Of a stretch of DNA of 64,000 bases, positions 33,065 through 41,633 are shown piece after piece. The position numbers were made by a program, and so were the translations under genes. Source of the DNA: JACQFK01 sp964619955. Its GTDB lineage: Bacteria > Planctomycetota > MHYJ01 > JACPRB01. The notes under the pieces were generated by a model that worked only from the letters and a program-made list of their open reading frames with translations, had not been told where the DNA came from and searched no databases. The stretch covers positions 16,870-80,869 of the forward strand of contig CAZUJF010000022.1 of NCBI GenBank assembly GCA_964619955.1, read 5' to 3'. The stretch's first letter is position 1. The number at the start of each line of letters is the position of its first letter.

Positions 33065-34189
33065 ATGGCCAAGCTCAGCGTCCGCGATCTGGACCTCAAG
33101 GGGAAGCGCGTCCTCGTCCGCGTGGACTTCAACGTCCCGGTCAAGGACGGCAAGGTGGGCGACGACACGCGCATCAAGGCCGCGCTGCCGACGATCCTGC
33201 ACATCCTCAAGCAGGGCGGCAAGGCGGTGCTGGTGTCCCATCTCGGGCGGCCGGACGGCAAGCCGGACAAGAAATACACCCTGGAGCCCGTCGCGAAGCG
33301 CCTCGCCGAGCTCATCGGCCGGGGGGTCGACTTCGGCGAGCCCAAGGGCGGCGAGCTGACGCTGCTGGAGAACGTCCGCTACGACGCGGGCGAGGAAAAG
33401 AACGACGAGGCGCTGGCGAGGAAGCTGGCCGCGTACGGCGACGTCTACGTCAACGACGCGTTCGGGACGGCCCATCGCGCCCATGCCTCCACGGCGGGCG
33501 TGACGAAGTTCTTCAAGCAGTCCGCGGCGGGCTTCCTGATCGACAAGGAAATCGAGTACCTCGGCAAGGTGCTCTTCAATCCCGACAAGCCCTTCGTCGC
33601 CATCATGGGCGGCTCGAAGGTGTCGGACAAGATCCTCATCCTCGAGCAGCTGGCGAAGAAGGTCGATGCGATCATCGTCGGCGGCGGCATGGCGTACACC
33701 CTGCTGAAGGCGCAGGGGAAGAACGTCGGCAACTCCAAGGTCGAGGGCGACAAGCTCGACGTGGCCCGCAAGATCCTCGACACCGCGCGGGTGATCCTGC
33801 CGGTGGACCACGTCGCGGCCGACAAGTTCGACGCCGCGGCGAAGACGCAGGTCGTCGCCGACGTGCCCGAGGGCTGGATGGGCCTGGACATCGGCCCGAA
33901 GACGGTCGAACTCTTCAAGAAGGAGCTGGCGCCCGCGAAGACCGTGCTCTGGAACGGTCCGCTCGGCGTCTTCGAGATGGCGCCGTTCGCGAACGGGACG
34001 AAGGCCGTCGCGGAGTTCCTGGCCGCCTCCAAGGCCGTGACGGTCGTGGGCGGCGGCGACACCGCGGCGGCGGTGGAGAAGTTCGGCGTGGCCTCGAAGC
34101 TCTCCCACGTCTCGACCGGCGGCGGCGCGAGCCTCGAGTTCCTCGAAGGCCGGGAGCTGCCCGGCATCGCCGCGCTGAGCAACAAGTAG
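33065..34189 (+). CDS. pgk: Phosphoglycerate kinase
   Basis: 374 aa, a little shorter than the usual 390-400. RVLVRVDFNVPVKDG is the substrate-binding start, and SHLGRP and YVNDAFGTAHRAHAS follow. GGSKVSDKI, WNGPLGVFE and VVGGGDTAAAV complete the nucleotide-binding domain. It makes ATP and 3-phosphoglycerate from 1,3-bisphosphoglycerate in glycolysis and the reverse in gluconeogenesis. It is co-transcribed with gap (9-nt gap). Confidence 0.97.
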   Translation: MAKLSVRDLDLKGKRVLVRVDFNVPVKDGKVGDDTRIKAALPTILHILKQGGKAVLVSHLGRPDGKPDKKYTLEPVAKRLAELIGRGVDFGEPKGGELTLLENVRYDAGEEKNDEALARKLAAYGDVYVNDAFGTAHRAHASTAGVTKFFKQSAAGFLIDKEIEYLGKVLFNPDKPFVAIMGGSKVSDKILILEQLAKKVDAIIVGGGMAYTLLKAQGKNVGNSKVEGDKLDVARKILDTARVILPVDHVAADKFDAAAKTQVVADVPEGWMGLDIGPKTVELFKKELAPAKTVLWNGPLGVFEMAPFANGTKAVAEFLAASKAVTVVGGGDTAAAVEKFGVASKLSHVSTGGGASLEFLEGRELPGIAALSNK

Positions 34190-34226
34190 ACCCCCCGGGC
34201 CTCCGCTTCGCTACAATGAGGGTCCG

Positions 34227-34970
34227 GTGAAATCGATCCGCATCGCCCCTTCCATCCTGGCCGCAGATCCCGGACGCCTCAAGGAGGAGGTCCAGCGGGT
34301 CGAGGCGGCGGGCGCGGACATGATCCACGTCGACGTGATGGACGCCCATTTCGTGCCGAACCTCGCGTTCGGCACGGACACCGTGACGGCCCTCCGCAAG
34401 ATCACGAGGCTGCCGCTCGACCTGCATCTCATGATCATGGAGCCCGAGCGCTACGCGGGGCGTTTCTGCGACTGCGGCGCCGACTCGGTCACCTTCCACG
34501 CGGAGGCCGTCGCGGCGGATTTCGCCCGCAAGCGCAAGGAGCGCGGCTGGGCGATGCAGCTCGTCTGCAAGGACTTCTACGACCGCCCGCGGCTGGAGCA
34601 GACCATCGAGGCCATCCGCGCGAAGGGGAAGAAGGTCTGCGTCGCGATCAACCCGGACACGGAAGCGGAAGTCGTGGAGTTCGCCGACCGGGTGGACATG
34701 ATCCTGGCGATGACGGTCTGGCCCGGCTACGGCGGGCAGAAATTCATTGAATCGACCGTCGCCAAGGTCGCAAGATTGAGGAAACTGGCCCCGAAGGCCG
34801 ACATCGAAGTCGACGGCGGCGTGGATCTTTCCAATGTGGAGAGCTGCGCCGCCGCGGGGGCGAACGTCCTGGTCGCGGGGACCTCGGTGTTCTGCTCCCC
34901 CGACGCGGGCCTGTCCATCCGCGGATTGCGCGAGAAAGCCGAGCGAGCCTATGGCCTTCGAAAAGATTAA
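34227..34970 (+). CDS. rpe: Ribulose-phosphate 3-epimerase
   Basis: 247 aa starting at GTG 34227. IAPSILAADPGRL, HVDVMDAHFVPN (metal-binding His/Asp), DLHLMIMEPERY, TVWPGYGGQKF and EVDGGV are the family signatures of the TIM-barrel enzyme. It interconverts ribulose-5-phosphate and xylulose-5-phosphate. A TACAAT -10-like box lies 9 nt upstream, so it can have its own near-leaderless transcript after pgk. Its last 20 nt overlap accD. Confidence 0.93.
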   Translation: MKSIRIAPSILAADPGRLKEEVQRVEAAGADMIHVDVMDAHFVPNLAFGTDTVTALRKITRLPLDLHLMIMEPERYAGRFCDCGADSVTFHAEAVAADFARKRKERGWAMQLVCKDFYDRPRLEQTIEAIRAKGKKVCVAINPDTEAEVVEFADRVDMILAMTVWPGYGGQKFIESTVAKVARLRKLAPKADIEVDGGVDLSNVESCAAAGANVLVAGTSVFCSPDAGLSIRGLREKAERAYGLRKD

Positions 34971-35784
34971 GAAGTTCATGTCCCGGAAGAAGGGGATCCC
35001 CGGGGATCTCTGGATCAAATGCCCCGATTGCGGCGGCATGGTCTTCAAGAAGGAGGTCGAGGAGCGCAAGAAGGTCTGCGCGGAGTGCGGACACCACTTC
35101 ACGATCACCCCGCAGGAGCGCATCGACCTGATGCTGGATCCGGGGAGCTTCAGCGAGCTCTGGCCGGGGCTCGCCTCGGTGGACGTCCTGAAATTCGAAG
35201 GCGACGTCTCCTACAAGAAGAAACTCGAGAACGCCAGGCGCGAGACCGGCCGCGAGGACGCGTGTCTCGCGGGCACCGGGAAGATCGACGGCCGGGAGAT
35301 CGTGTTCGGCATGACCGATTCCCGTTTCCTCATGGGCTCGATGGGCTCGGTGGTGGGGGAGATGGTGACGCGCTGCTTCGAGCACGCGACCGAACGAAAA
35401 CTGCCGGTGGTCTTCGTGTCGGGCTCGGGCGGCGGCGCGCGCATGTTCGAGGGCGCGCTCTCGCTGATGCAGATGGCCAAGACCTCGGCGGCCATCGCCC
35501 GCCACAGCGATGCCGGCGGGCTCTTCATCTCGGTCCTGACCAATCCCACCATGGGCGGCGTGATGGCGAGTTTCGCCGCGCTGGGCGACGTTCTCGTCGC
35601 CGAACCCAAGGCGCTCATCGGCTTCGCGGGGCCCCGCGTCATCGAGCAGACCATCAAACAGGCGCTGCCGAAGGGGTTCCAGACGTCGGAGTTCCATCTC
35701 CAGCACGGGTTCATCGACCTCATCGCCGACCGGCGGAAACTCAAGGAGGAGGTCTCGCGCCTCCTCGTCTACCTGGCGCCGTGA
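34951..35784 (+). CDS. accD: Acetyl-CoA carboxylase carboxyltransferase subunit beta
   Basis: 277 aa from ATG 34951. The zinc ribbon is complete: Cys24, Cys27, Cys43 and Cys46. The crotonase-fold core follows with MGSMGSVVGEM, SGSGGGARMFEGALSLMQM, TNPTMGGVMASFA and GFAGPRVIEQT. It pairs with AccA to transfer the carboxyl group from biotin to acetyl-CoA in fatty acid synthesis. AccA is not in the window. It overlaps rpe by 20 nt and the next gene by 4 nt. Confidence 0.95.
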   Translation: MAFEKIKKFMSRKKGIPGDLWIKCPDCGGMVFKKEVEERKKVCAECGHHFTITPQERIDLMLDPGSFSELWPGLASVDVLKFEGDVSYKKKLENARRETGREDACLAGTGKIDGREIVFGMTDSRFLMGSMGSVVGEMVTRCFEHATERKLPVVFVSGSGGGARMFEGALSLMQMAKTSAAIARHSDAGGLFISVLTNPTMGGVMASFAALGDVLVAEPKALIGFAGPRVIEQTIKQALPKGFQTSEFHLQHGFIDLIADRRKLKEEVSRLLVYLAP

Positions 35785-36839
35785 TCCGGGTCGCCTTCGT
35801 CATCGGCCGCCTCAACGTGGGCGGGGCGGAGGCGGAGCTCGTCCGGCTCGCCAACGGGCTCGATCGCTCGCGCTTCGAGCCGTTCGTCGTCACGCTGCAG
35901 GACGCGGGCCCGCTGGCGGACCGGCTGCGCGACGTCGAATGCGTCGCCCTGGGGCGCCGTCGCAAATGGTCCTGGGGAACCTACGCGGCCCTGCGGGGCC
36001 TGCTGCGGGAGCGCCGGCCCGACATCGTCCAGACCTTCCTCTTCACCGAGAACCTCTTCTGCCGCGAGATCGGCGTGGGCCGCGTGGTCTCGGGCCTGCA
36101 AGGGTCGCTTTCGGACGAGCGGGAGACCGGGCCGTCGCTGCGCTTCTGGCTGGAGCGGCGCTCCCTCGGCCGGGCGGCGGCGCTCGTGTCCAATTCCGAA
36201 TACTACCGCTCGCGTTATGCCGCCCTGGGGGTGAATCCCGCGAAGATCCGGGTGATCCGGAGCGCGGTGGAGGCGGGGCCGCCGGGGGACGGGGACCGCG
36301 TGCGCCGCGAATTCGGCATCCGGGATCACGAGGTGCTCTTCACGGTGGTCGCGAGGCTCGTCGAGCGGAAGGGCCATGAGGACCTGCTCCGGGCGGGGGC
36401 GGGGTTCCGGCTGCTTTTCGTGGGCGACGGCCCGTTCCGCCGCCGGCTGGAGGGGCGGGGGGCCCTGCTCGCGGGCTGGCGCCGGGACATCCCGGACGTG
36501 ATGGCGGCGAGCGACGTCGTCGTGCTGCCCTCGCGCTTCGGGGAGGGCTGTCCCAACGCCCTGCTCGAGGCGATGGCGGCGGGACGCGCGGTCGTGGCGG
36601 CCCGCGCGGGGGGAACCCCGGAGGTGGTGGAGGACGGGGTCACCGGCCTGCTGACGCCGCCGGGGGACGTGCCGGCGCTGCGGGGGGCGCTGCAGGCGCT
36701 CGCCGGGGATGCGGGACTGCGGGGGCGCCTGGGGGCCGCCGGGCGCGATCGGGCGCGGCGTCAATTTTCCATGGAACGACTGATCTCGGAATACGAAGCC
36801 CTCTACTTCCTTTTGACGCGTCCTCCCGTGTCCGTATAA
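35781..36839 (+). CDS. Glycosyltransferase family 4 (GT-B)
   Basis: 352 aa. The GTG at 35781 overlaps the accD stop (GTGA). The N-terminal VIGRLNVGGAEAELVRLAN is a classic GT4 acceptor-domain motif. In the C-terminal domain, VARLVERKGHEDLL, LPSRFGEGCPNALLEAMA and EVVEDGVTGLLTPPGD are donor-binding signatures (the EGxPxxxLEA motif). It likely adds sugars to lipid-linked or surface polysaccharide. The promoter of the following sigma factor gene lies in its 3' end. Confidence 0.88.
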   Translation: MIRVAFVIGRLNVGGAEAELVRLANGLDRSRFEPFVVTLQDAGPLADRLRDVECVALGRRRKWSWGTYAALRGLLRERRPDIVQTFLFTENLFCREIGVGRVVSGLQGSLSDERETGPSLRFWLERRSLGRAAALVSNSEYYRSRYAALGVNPAKIRVIRSAVEAGPPGDGDRVRREFGIRDHEVLFTVVARLVERKGHEDLLRAGAGFRLLFVGDGPFRRRLEGRGALLAGWRRDIPDVMAASDVVVLPSRFGEGCPNALLEAMAAGRAVVAARAGGTPEVVEDGVTGLLTPPGDVPALRGALQALAGDAGLRGRLGAAGRDRARRQFSMERLISEYEALYFLLTRPPVSV

Positions 36840-36840
36840 T
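36813..36840 (+). promoter_or_regulatory. Promoter of the sigma factor gene
   Basis: TTGACG (36813-36818) and TATAAT (36835-36840) with a 16-bp spacer. The -10 is 9 nt before the ATG at 36850, so the transcript is near-leaderless. Most of the promoter overlaps the end of the upstream glycosyltransferase gene. Confidence 0.65.
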
Positions 36841-36849
36841 GGCCCGCAC

Positions 36850-37719
36850 ATGTCGGCCATGCCGCTGATGCGCCAGGAATCCGGAGTCGAGCAGTACCTC
36901 AAGGAAATCCAGGACGTCGCCCTGCTCACGTCCGCGCAGGAGATGGAACTTGCGCGGCGGATGAAGAAGATGGCGTCCAAGGAGCCCTCCGAGGCCGAGG
37001 ACGCACGCGCGGCCCGCGAACAGTTCATCAAGGCGAACCTGCGGCTGGTCGTCAGCGTCGCGAAGAACTACATCAACAAGGGGCTGGCCTTCCTCGACCT
37101 GATCGAGGAGGGGAACCTGGGCCTGCTCAAGGCGGTCCAGCGTTTCGACCCCGCCCGGAAGTGCCGCTTCTCCACCTACGGGACCTGGTGGATCCGGCAG
37201 GCGATCCGGCGCGCCCTGGTGAACACGTCCAAGACGGTGCGGGTGCCCTCGTACATGGTCGAGATCATCGCCCGCTGGAAATCCACCGTCAACGAGTTCA
37301 CCCAGAAGAACGACCGCAAGCCGGAACTGCACGAAATCGCGGAGGCGATGGATCTGGGGCCCGAGGGGATCCAGATCCTGAAACGGGCGATCAGCGCCTC
37401 CACCAACTTCGCCCGTCCCGTGAGCCTGGACGTCATGTGGCCCACGAACGAGGTGGCGGATCTCAAGGACAGCGTCGCGCCCGACAAGTCGGTGCTCTCC
37501 CAGCTCGACAACGAGCGGATCGACACGCTGCTCAAGTCGATCAGCGCGCGCGAGGCCGAGGTCCTGCGCTTCCGCTACGGCCTCTACGACGGCCAGCCCA
37601 TGACCCTGGGCGACATCGGCAAGAAACTGCGCATCACGCGCGAGCGGGTGCGGCAGATCGAGAAGGTCGCGCTGAAGAAACTCCACAAGCAGATGGCGGC
37701 GAACGACGAGCTGGATTAG
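36850..37719 (+). CDS. RNA polymerase sigma factor, sigma-70 family (RpoD/SigA-like)
   Basis: 289 aa. Region 1.2 (VEQYLKEIQDVALLT) is followed by region 2 (ANLRLVVSVAKNYINKGLAFLDLIEEGN, then RFSTYGTWWIRQAIRRAL). Region 3 and region 4 (EVLRFRYGLYDGQPMTL, ITRERVRQIEKVALKKL) are intact. It lacks the long region 1.1 of housekeeping sigma factors, so it could be a group 2 factor. The bacterium's own -35/-10 boxes in this window (TTGAC and TATAAT) fit this type of sigma factor. Start ATG 36850. Confidence 0.9.
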   Translation: MSAMPLMRQESGVEQYLKEIQDVALLTSAQEMELARRMKKMASKEPSEAEDARAAREQFIKANLRLVVSVAKNYINKGLAFLDLIEEGNLGLLKAVQRFDPARKCRFSTYGTWWIRQAIRRALVNTSKTVRVPSYMVEIIARWKSTVNEFTQKNDRKPELHEIAEAMDLGPEGIQILKRAISASTNFARPVSLDVMWPTNEVADLKDSVAPDKSVLSQLDNERIDTLLKSISAREAEVLRFRYGLYDGQPMTLGDIGKKLRITRERVRQIEKVALKKLHKQMAANDELD

Positions 37720-37747
37720 GCCCCCGCCGCCGATTCAAGGAATCCCC

Positions 37748-38275
37748 ATGAGCGAACTTTCAAAACGCGTGAAGGCCCTGGTCCGGGACGTCGCCGACTT
37801 CCCCAAGAAGGGCATCGTCTTCAAGGACATCACGCCCGTGCTCGCGGATGCGGCGACCTTCGACCGCGTCATCGCCGCCATCGGCGCCTACGGGCGTTCG
37901 CGCGGGGCCGAGGTCGTGGCCGGCATCGAGTCGCGCGGCTTCATCTTCGGGGCCGCCGCGGCGCAGAACCTGGGCGTCGGCTTCGTCCCCATCCGGAAAC
38001 ACGGGAAGCTCCCCTGGAAGACCGTGAGCCAGGGCTACGATCTCGAATACGGCAAGGACGTCGTCGAGATCCACAAGGACGCCGTCCACAAGGGGCAGCG
38101 GGTGCTCATCGTGGACGACCTTCTGGCGACGGGCGGCACGCTGGCGGGCTCCTGCAAGCTCGTGGAGAAGGTCGGCGGCAGGGTCGCCGGCTGCATCTGC
38201 GTGGTCGAGCTTTCGTTCCTGGGCGGGCTCAAGAAGATCGGGAAGCGGCACTTCGCCTCGGTCGTGAAGTATTAG
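37748..38275 (+). CDS. apt: Adenine phosphoribosyltransferase
   Basis: 175 aa, the normal length. FPKKGIVFKDITPVL near the N-terminus and VVAGIESRGFIFG are family motifs. VLIVDDLLATGGTL (about residues 119-132) is the PRPP-binding signature. It salvages adenine to AMP in the cytoplasm. It is 28 nt after the sigma gene and 7 nt before the next gene. Confidence 0.96.
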   Translation: MSELSKRVKALVRDVADFPKKGIVFKDITPVLADAATFDRVIAAIGAYGRSRGAEVVAGIESRGFIFGAAAAQNLGVGFVPIRKHGKLPWKTVSQGYDLEYGKDVVEIHKDAVHKGQRVLIVDDLLATGGTLAGSCKLVEKVGGRVAGCICVVELSFLGGLKKIGKRHFASVVKY

Positions 38276-38282
38276 GGGCGCC

Positions 38283-38732
38283 ATGAAGTCGTCGTCGCTG
38301 CTGCTCTGTCTGGCGTTCGCAGGCTGCTCCGCGGGTCCCGGCACGGCCGAGGACGAGGCCGGGGTGGCGGCCTCCGTGATGGGGATGTACGGGGCCTTCC
38401 AGCAGCGCGATCTCGCGAAGGTCGGGACCTTCATGACGGCCGACTCGACCTGTTACGACGCCACGAGAAGCGTGCTGCTCAAGGGCCGGCAGGCGGTGCT
38501 CGACCACTTCGGAGCGATCCTCGGGGAGCACAAGCCCGGGGAGGTCTGGCAGTCCTCCCTCGAAGGCATGACCGTGCACGTCCGCGGCGACGAGGCCTAT
38601 GCCACGTACCAGGTGAAGACCTCCGCGGGCGGCCGGCACGCGATGGCCGCGGTGACGCATCTGTTCCGCCGGGAGGGCGGCCGCTGGCTGGCGATCCACC
38701 TTCACCGCAGCTGGAACTTCAAACCGGACTGA
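38283..38732 (+). CDS. Small lipoprotein with SnoaL/NTF2-like domain
   Basis: 149 aa. LCLAFAGCSAG is the lipobox. The rest (SVMGMYGAFQQRDLAKVGTFM, then ...HVRGDEAYATYQV and THLFRREGGRWLAIHLHRSW) matches the NTF2-like cone fold of DUF4440/SnoaL proteins. Some bind small ligands. The role here is unknown. It lies 7 nt after apt, with a GGGGCGCC leader. Confidence 0.75.
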   Translation: MKSSSLLLCLAFAGCSAGPGTAEDEAGVAASVMGMYGAFQQRDLAKVGTFMTADSTCYDATRSVLLKGRQAVLDHFGAILGEHKPGEVWQSSLEGMTVHVRGDEAYATYQVKTSAGGRHAMAAVTHLFRREGGRWLAIHLHRSWNFKPD

Positions 38733-38755
38733 GCCCTCTTGGGGCGTGGAATTCC

Positions 38756-38784
38756 TTGCCCCCGGCCCCCCGGCCCGCTAAATT
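38756..38784 (+). promoter_or_regulatory. Promoter of the class I aldolase gene
   Basis: TTGCCC (38756-38761) and TAAATT (38779-38784) with a 17-bp spacer. The leader is about 32 nt and ends with an AGGAGA ribosome site before the ATG at 38824. Confidence 0.5.
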
Positions 38785-38823
38785 CTTCCGGATCATATTA
38801 GCTCCCTAAACACAGGAGAAGGC

Positions 38824-39888
38824 ATGTACGACCAGATCGTGAAGCATCTCGGCGACAAGGCGGATTCCGTGCTGGGCTTCAAGAACCCGAAGATCTCGAA
38901 GGAGCGCCTGCACGTCCCGGGCGGGGACTGGGTGGACCGCATCTTCTCGCACAGCGACCGCAACAACCGGGTGCTCGGCAACCTCAACCGCATGCTCAAC
39001 AGCGGCCGCCTGGCCGGCACGGGCTACCTCTCGATCCTCCCGGTCGACCAGGGCATCGAGCATTCCGCGGGCGCGAGCTTCGCGAAGAACCCGGACTATT
39101 TCGACCCCGAGAACATCGTCAAGCTCGCCATCGAGGGCGGTTGCAACGCGGTGGCGTCCACCTTCGGCGTGCTGGGCATGGTCGCGCGCAAATACGCGCA
39201 CAAGATCCCGTTCATGGTGAAGGTCAACCACAACGAGCTGCTGACGTATCCGAACAAGGCGAGCCAGATCCTCTTCGGGACGATCAAGGAGGCCGCGGAC
39301 ATGGGCTGCGCCTCGGTCGGCGCGACGATCTATTTCGGATCCGACGACTCCAGCCGGCAGATCATCGAGGTCGCCCAGGCCTTCGCGCTCGCGCACGAGC
39401 TGGGCATGGCGACGGTGCTCTGGTGCTACACGCGCAACAGCGCGTTCAAGAAGGACAAGGACTACCACGTCTCCGCCGACCTCACGGGCCAGGCGAACCA
39501 CCTGGGCGCGACGATCGAGGCGGACATCATCAAGCAGAAGCTGCCGGAGAACAACGGCGGCTTCAAGGCGCTCAATTCGGGCAGCTCCAGCTACGGCAAG
39601 CTCGACGAGCGCATGTACACGGACCTCTGCAGCGACCATCCGATCGACCTCTGCCGCTACCAGGTGGCGAACTGCTACATGGGCCGCGCGGGGCTGATCA
39701 ACTCGGGCGGCGCCTCCGGCCAGAACGACCTCGCCGAGGCGACGTACACCGCGGTGGTGAACAAGCGCGCCGGCGGCATGGGCCTGATCTCCGGCCGCAA
39801 GGCCTTCCAGCGCCCGATCAAGGAGGGCGCCGCGCTCCTGCAGGCCATCCAGAACGTGTATCTCTGCAAGGAGATCACGGTCGCGTAA
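38824..39888 (+). CDS. fbaB: Class I fructose-bisphosphate aldolase (DhnA type)
   Basis: 354 aa. YLSILPVDQGIEHSAGASF is the DhnA-family start. PFMVKVNHNELL includes the Lys at about residue 134. MGCASVGATIYFGSDDS and VLWCYTRNSAFKK are conserved; the latter lies around the Schiff-base region of this family. It splits or forms fructose-1,6-bisphosphate without a metal ion. It has its own promoter and a strong terminator. A second, archaeal-type aldolase/phosphatase is encoded at 40372. Confidence 0.93.
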   Translation: MYDQIVKHLGDKADSVLGFKNPKISKERLHVPGGDWVDRIFSHSDRNNRVLGNLNRMLNSGRLAGTGYLSILPVDQGIEHSAGASFAKNPDYFDPENIVKLAIEGGCNAVASTFGVLGMVARKYAHKIPFMVKVNHNELLTYPNKASQILFGTIKEAADMGCASVGATIYFGSDDSSRQIIEVAQAFALAHELGMATVLWCYTRNSAFKKDKDYHVSADLTGQANHLGATIEADIIKQKLPENNGGFKALNSGSSSYGKLDERMYTDLCSDHPIDLCRYQVANCYMGRAGLINSGGASGQNDLAEATYTAVVNKRAGGMGLISGRKAFQRPIKEGAALLQAIQNVYLCKEITVA

Positions 39889-39905
39889 CCCAGCGCTGAA
39901 AACAG

Positions 39906-39944
39906 AAAGCCGCCGGGACCCGCGGGGTTCCGGCGGCTTTTTTT
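39906..39944 (+). terminator. Intrinsic terminator after the class I aldolase gene
   Basis: AAAGCCGCCGG (39906-39916) pairs with CCGGCGGCTTT (39930-39940) around a 13-nt loop and is followed by Ts to 39944. It is a textbook rho-independent terminator. The T-tract overlaps the stop codon of the convergent gene. Confidence 0.9.
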
Positions 39945-40359
39945 ATCCGCGCAGCAGGACCGTGTGGAGGGTGCGGATGCAGCGGTCCTGGACGACGTAG
40001 AGCCCGGCGTCGCTCGTCTTCTTCGCGGCGGCGTCGTGGACGATGCCGCTCTGCAGCCAGAGGGCTTCGGCCTTTGCCTTGACCGCGTCCTCGGCGATGG
40101 CCGGGATGTGCTCCGGCGCCCGGAAGACGTTCACCAGATCGACCTTCCTGGGGATGGAACTCACGTCCGGGTAGCACTTCCGGCCCAGGATCTCCGGGGC
40201 TGCCGGGTTGACCGGGATCACGTCATAGCCCTTCGAGATCAGGAATTCCGCGATCTGGTGGCTGTCGCGGTCCGCCTTGGGCGAGCAGCCCACGACGGCC
40301 ACGGTCTTCACGCCGAGCAGGAGACGGCGGATCGCCTCGGGGTCGTCGGTGATGATCAT
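39943..40359 (-). CDS. CoA-binding protein (CoA_binding_2)
   Basis: 138 aa, the usual size. KTVAVVGCSPKADRDSHQIAEF is the Rossmann motif. GYDVIPVNPAAPEILGRKCYPDV and DLVNVFR follow, then LWLQSGIVHDAA. These proteins bind CoA or acyl-CoA and resemble the CoA-binding half of succinyl-CoA synthetase. The cellular role is unclear. It is 12 nt downstream of the archaeal-type FBP aldolase/phosphatase gene on the same strand. The stop codon TAA lies in the T-tract of the opposing terminator. Confidence 0.88.
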   Translation of the reverse strand: MIITDDPEAIRRLLLGVKTVAVVGCSPKADRDSHQIAEFLISKGYDVIPVNPAAPEILGRKCYPDVSSIPRKVDLVNVFRAPEHIPAIAEDAVKAKAEALWLQSGIVHDAAAKKTSDAGLYVVQDRCIRTLHTVLLRG

Positions 40360-40371
40360 GGGGTGGCGGAC

Positions 40372-41505
40372 CTAATCGCCGTCCTCGCGCTTCTTCTTCT
40401 TCTTCCGGTCGTCGAGGCTGACCATGCGGTCCTCGAGGCGCGCGAGCAGGGGGGGGAACGGCGTGTTCGCCATCTGTTCGTGCGGCACGCGGTGGGGCTC
40501 GAAGGGGCCGTGGCGGCGCATGTACTCGACGACCTCCATCGCCCGGCGGCGCACCGGCTCGAACGAGGGGTCGTCGAAGAGGTCCATGGGCCCGAGGAAT
40601 TCGCCGTTCGCGAGCTGAAATCCGGAGGCGACGACGCGCGGCGGCCCGTCGAAACGCCCCGAGCGGGAGTCCTTCAGCGCGACGGGCATCAGGGGCCCCT
40701 GGTGCGTGGACCGCATCCAGCCGCTGACGAGGTGCGGGAACGCGAACGCCTCGAGCGCCTCGCCCACCTCGGGCAGGCCGTTCTGGCAGCGCACGATGAG
40801 GACGGGGTCGTCGGTCCCGGCGCTCTGGCCGAGCGCGATGGGCCGCGGTCCGCTCGCGAACGCGCAGACGACGCCGTCCACGCGGCGGATGACTTTGTTG
40901 ACCACGAAGCGCCCGCGCGAGCCGAGGAACATGATGAGGTCGTAGAGGTCGCCCGGGCACTGGAGCGTCAGGGTCTTCTGCTCGATGAGGTCCAGGATCT
41001 CGAAGGCGAACCCTTCGTGCATCGAGGGGTCGATCACGAGGCCCGCGGTGTTGAAGGGGTCGGCGAAGATCTTGTAGAGGGGCAGGTTCCACGCGCCCAG
41101 GTCGCACTTGTCGGCCATGAAGACGATGAACGTCTCGCAGGGACGTTCGCGGAAGACGGTTTCGGCGACGCCGGGGCCCATGCCGCGCAGCGAGCCGCTG
41201 AACGTGCTGGAGAGCAGATCCTGCCCGGGGTTGTAGAGGTGGAGCTTCTCCGCGACCTCCGTGCAGGCGACGAAGGTGTCGAAGGCCAGGCGGTGCACGT
41301 CCTTGGACTCCGCGCCGTTTTGGTGGGTCATCATGAGGACGAGGTCGTCCCCGACGTGCGAGGTCCAGGAGTCGATGAGCAGGCCCTTGGACACCGATTT
41401 CGAGAGGTGTTCCCGGGCCTTCTCGAGGATGTCGTCGTGGATGGAGGTGCGGCCCACGTAGCCGCCCACGTTCGCCTTGATGACGGACAGGGTGATTTTT
41501 TCCAC
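40372..41505 (-). CDS. Archaeal-type bifunctional fructose-1,6-bisphosphate aldolase/phosphatase (FBPase class V)
   Basis: 377 aa from GTG 41505, where family alignments start; the frame is open to 41580. SVIKANVGGYVGRTSIHDD, WTSHVGDDLVLMMTHQNG, NPGQDLLSSTFSG and ADPFNTAGLVIDPSMHEGF match this family strongly. FAFPHLVSGWMRSTHQGPLMPV and FDGPPRVVA are C-terminal signatures. It makes fructose-6-phosphate from triose phosphates in one enzyme and needs Mg2+. It is gluconeogenic and was first known from archaea and deep-branching bacteria. A possible TTGACT/TACGCT promoter lies at 41556-41585. Confidence 0.93.
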   Translation of the reverse strand: MEKITLSVIKANVGGYVGRTSIHDDILEKAREHLSKSVSKGLLIDSWTSHVGDDLVLMMTHQNGAESKDVHRLAFDTFVACTEVAEKLHLYNPGQDLLSSTFSGSLRGMGPGVAETVFRERPCETFIVFMADKCDLGAWNLPLYKIFADPFNTAGLVIDPSMHEGFAFEILDLIEQKTLTLQCPGDLYDLIMFLGSRGRFVVNKVIRRVDGVVCAFASGPRPIALGQSAGTDDPVLIVRCQNGLPEVGEALEAFAFPHLVSGWMRSTHQGPLMPVALKDSRSGRFDGPPRVVASGFQLANGEFLGPMDLFDDPSFEPVRRRAMEVVEYMRRHGPFEPHRVPHEQMANTPFPPLLARLEDRMVSLDDRKKKKKREDGD

Positions 41506-41633
41506 GCCGGAGATTCCCCCCTTTTCGGCGCGAACGGTCGCCGCGCGTAAAAACGAGCGTACCGCGCCGCCTCCGGACAAGTCAATTCAAAATATGGCCG
41601 GGCGGCGGGACCGCCGCTAAGATGTCGCTCCTC

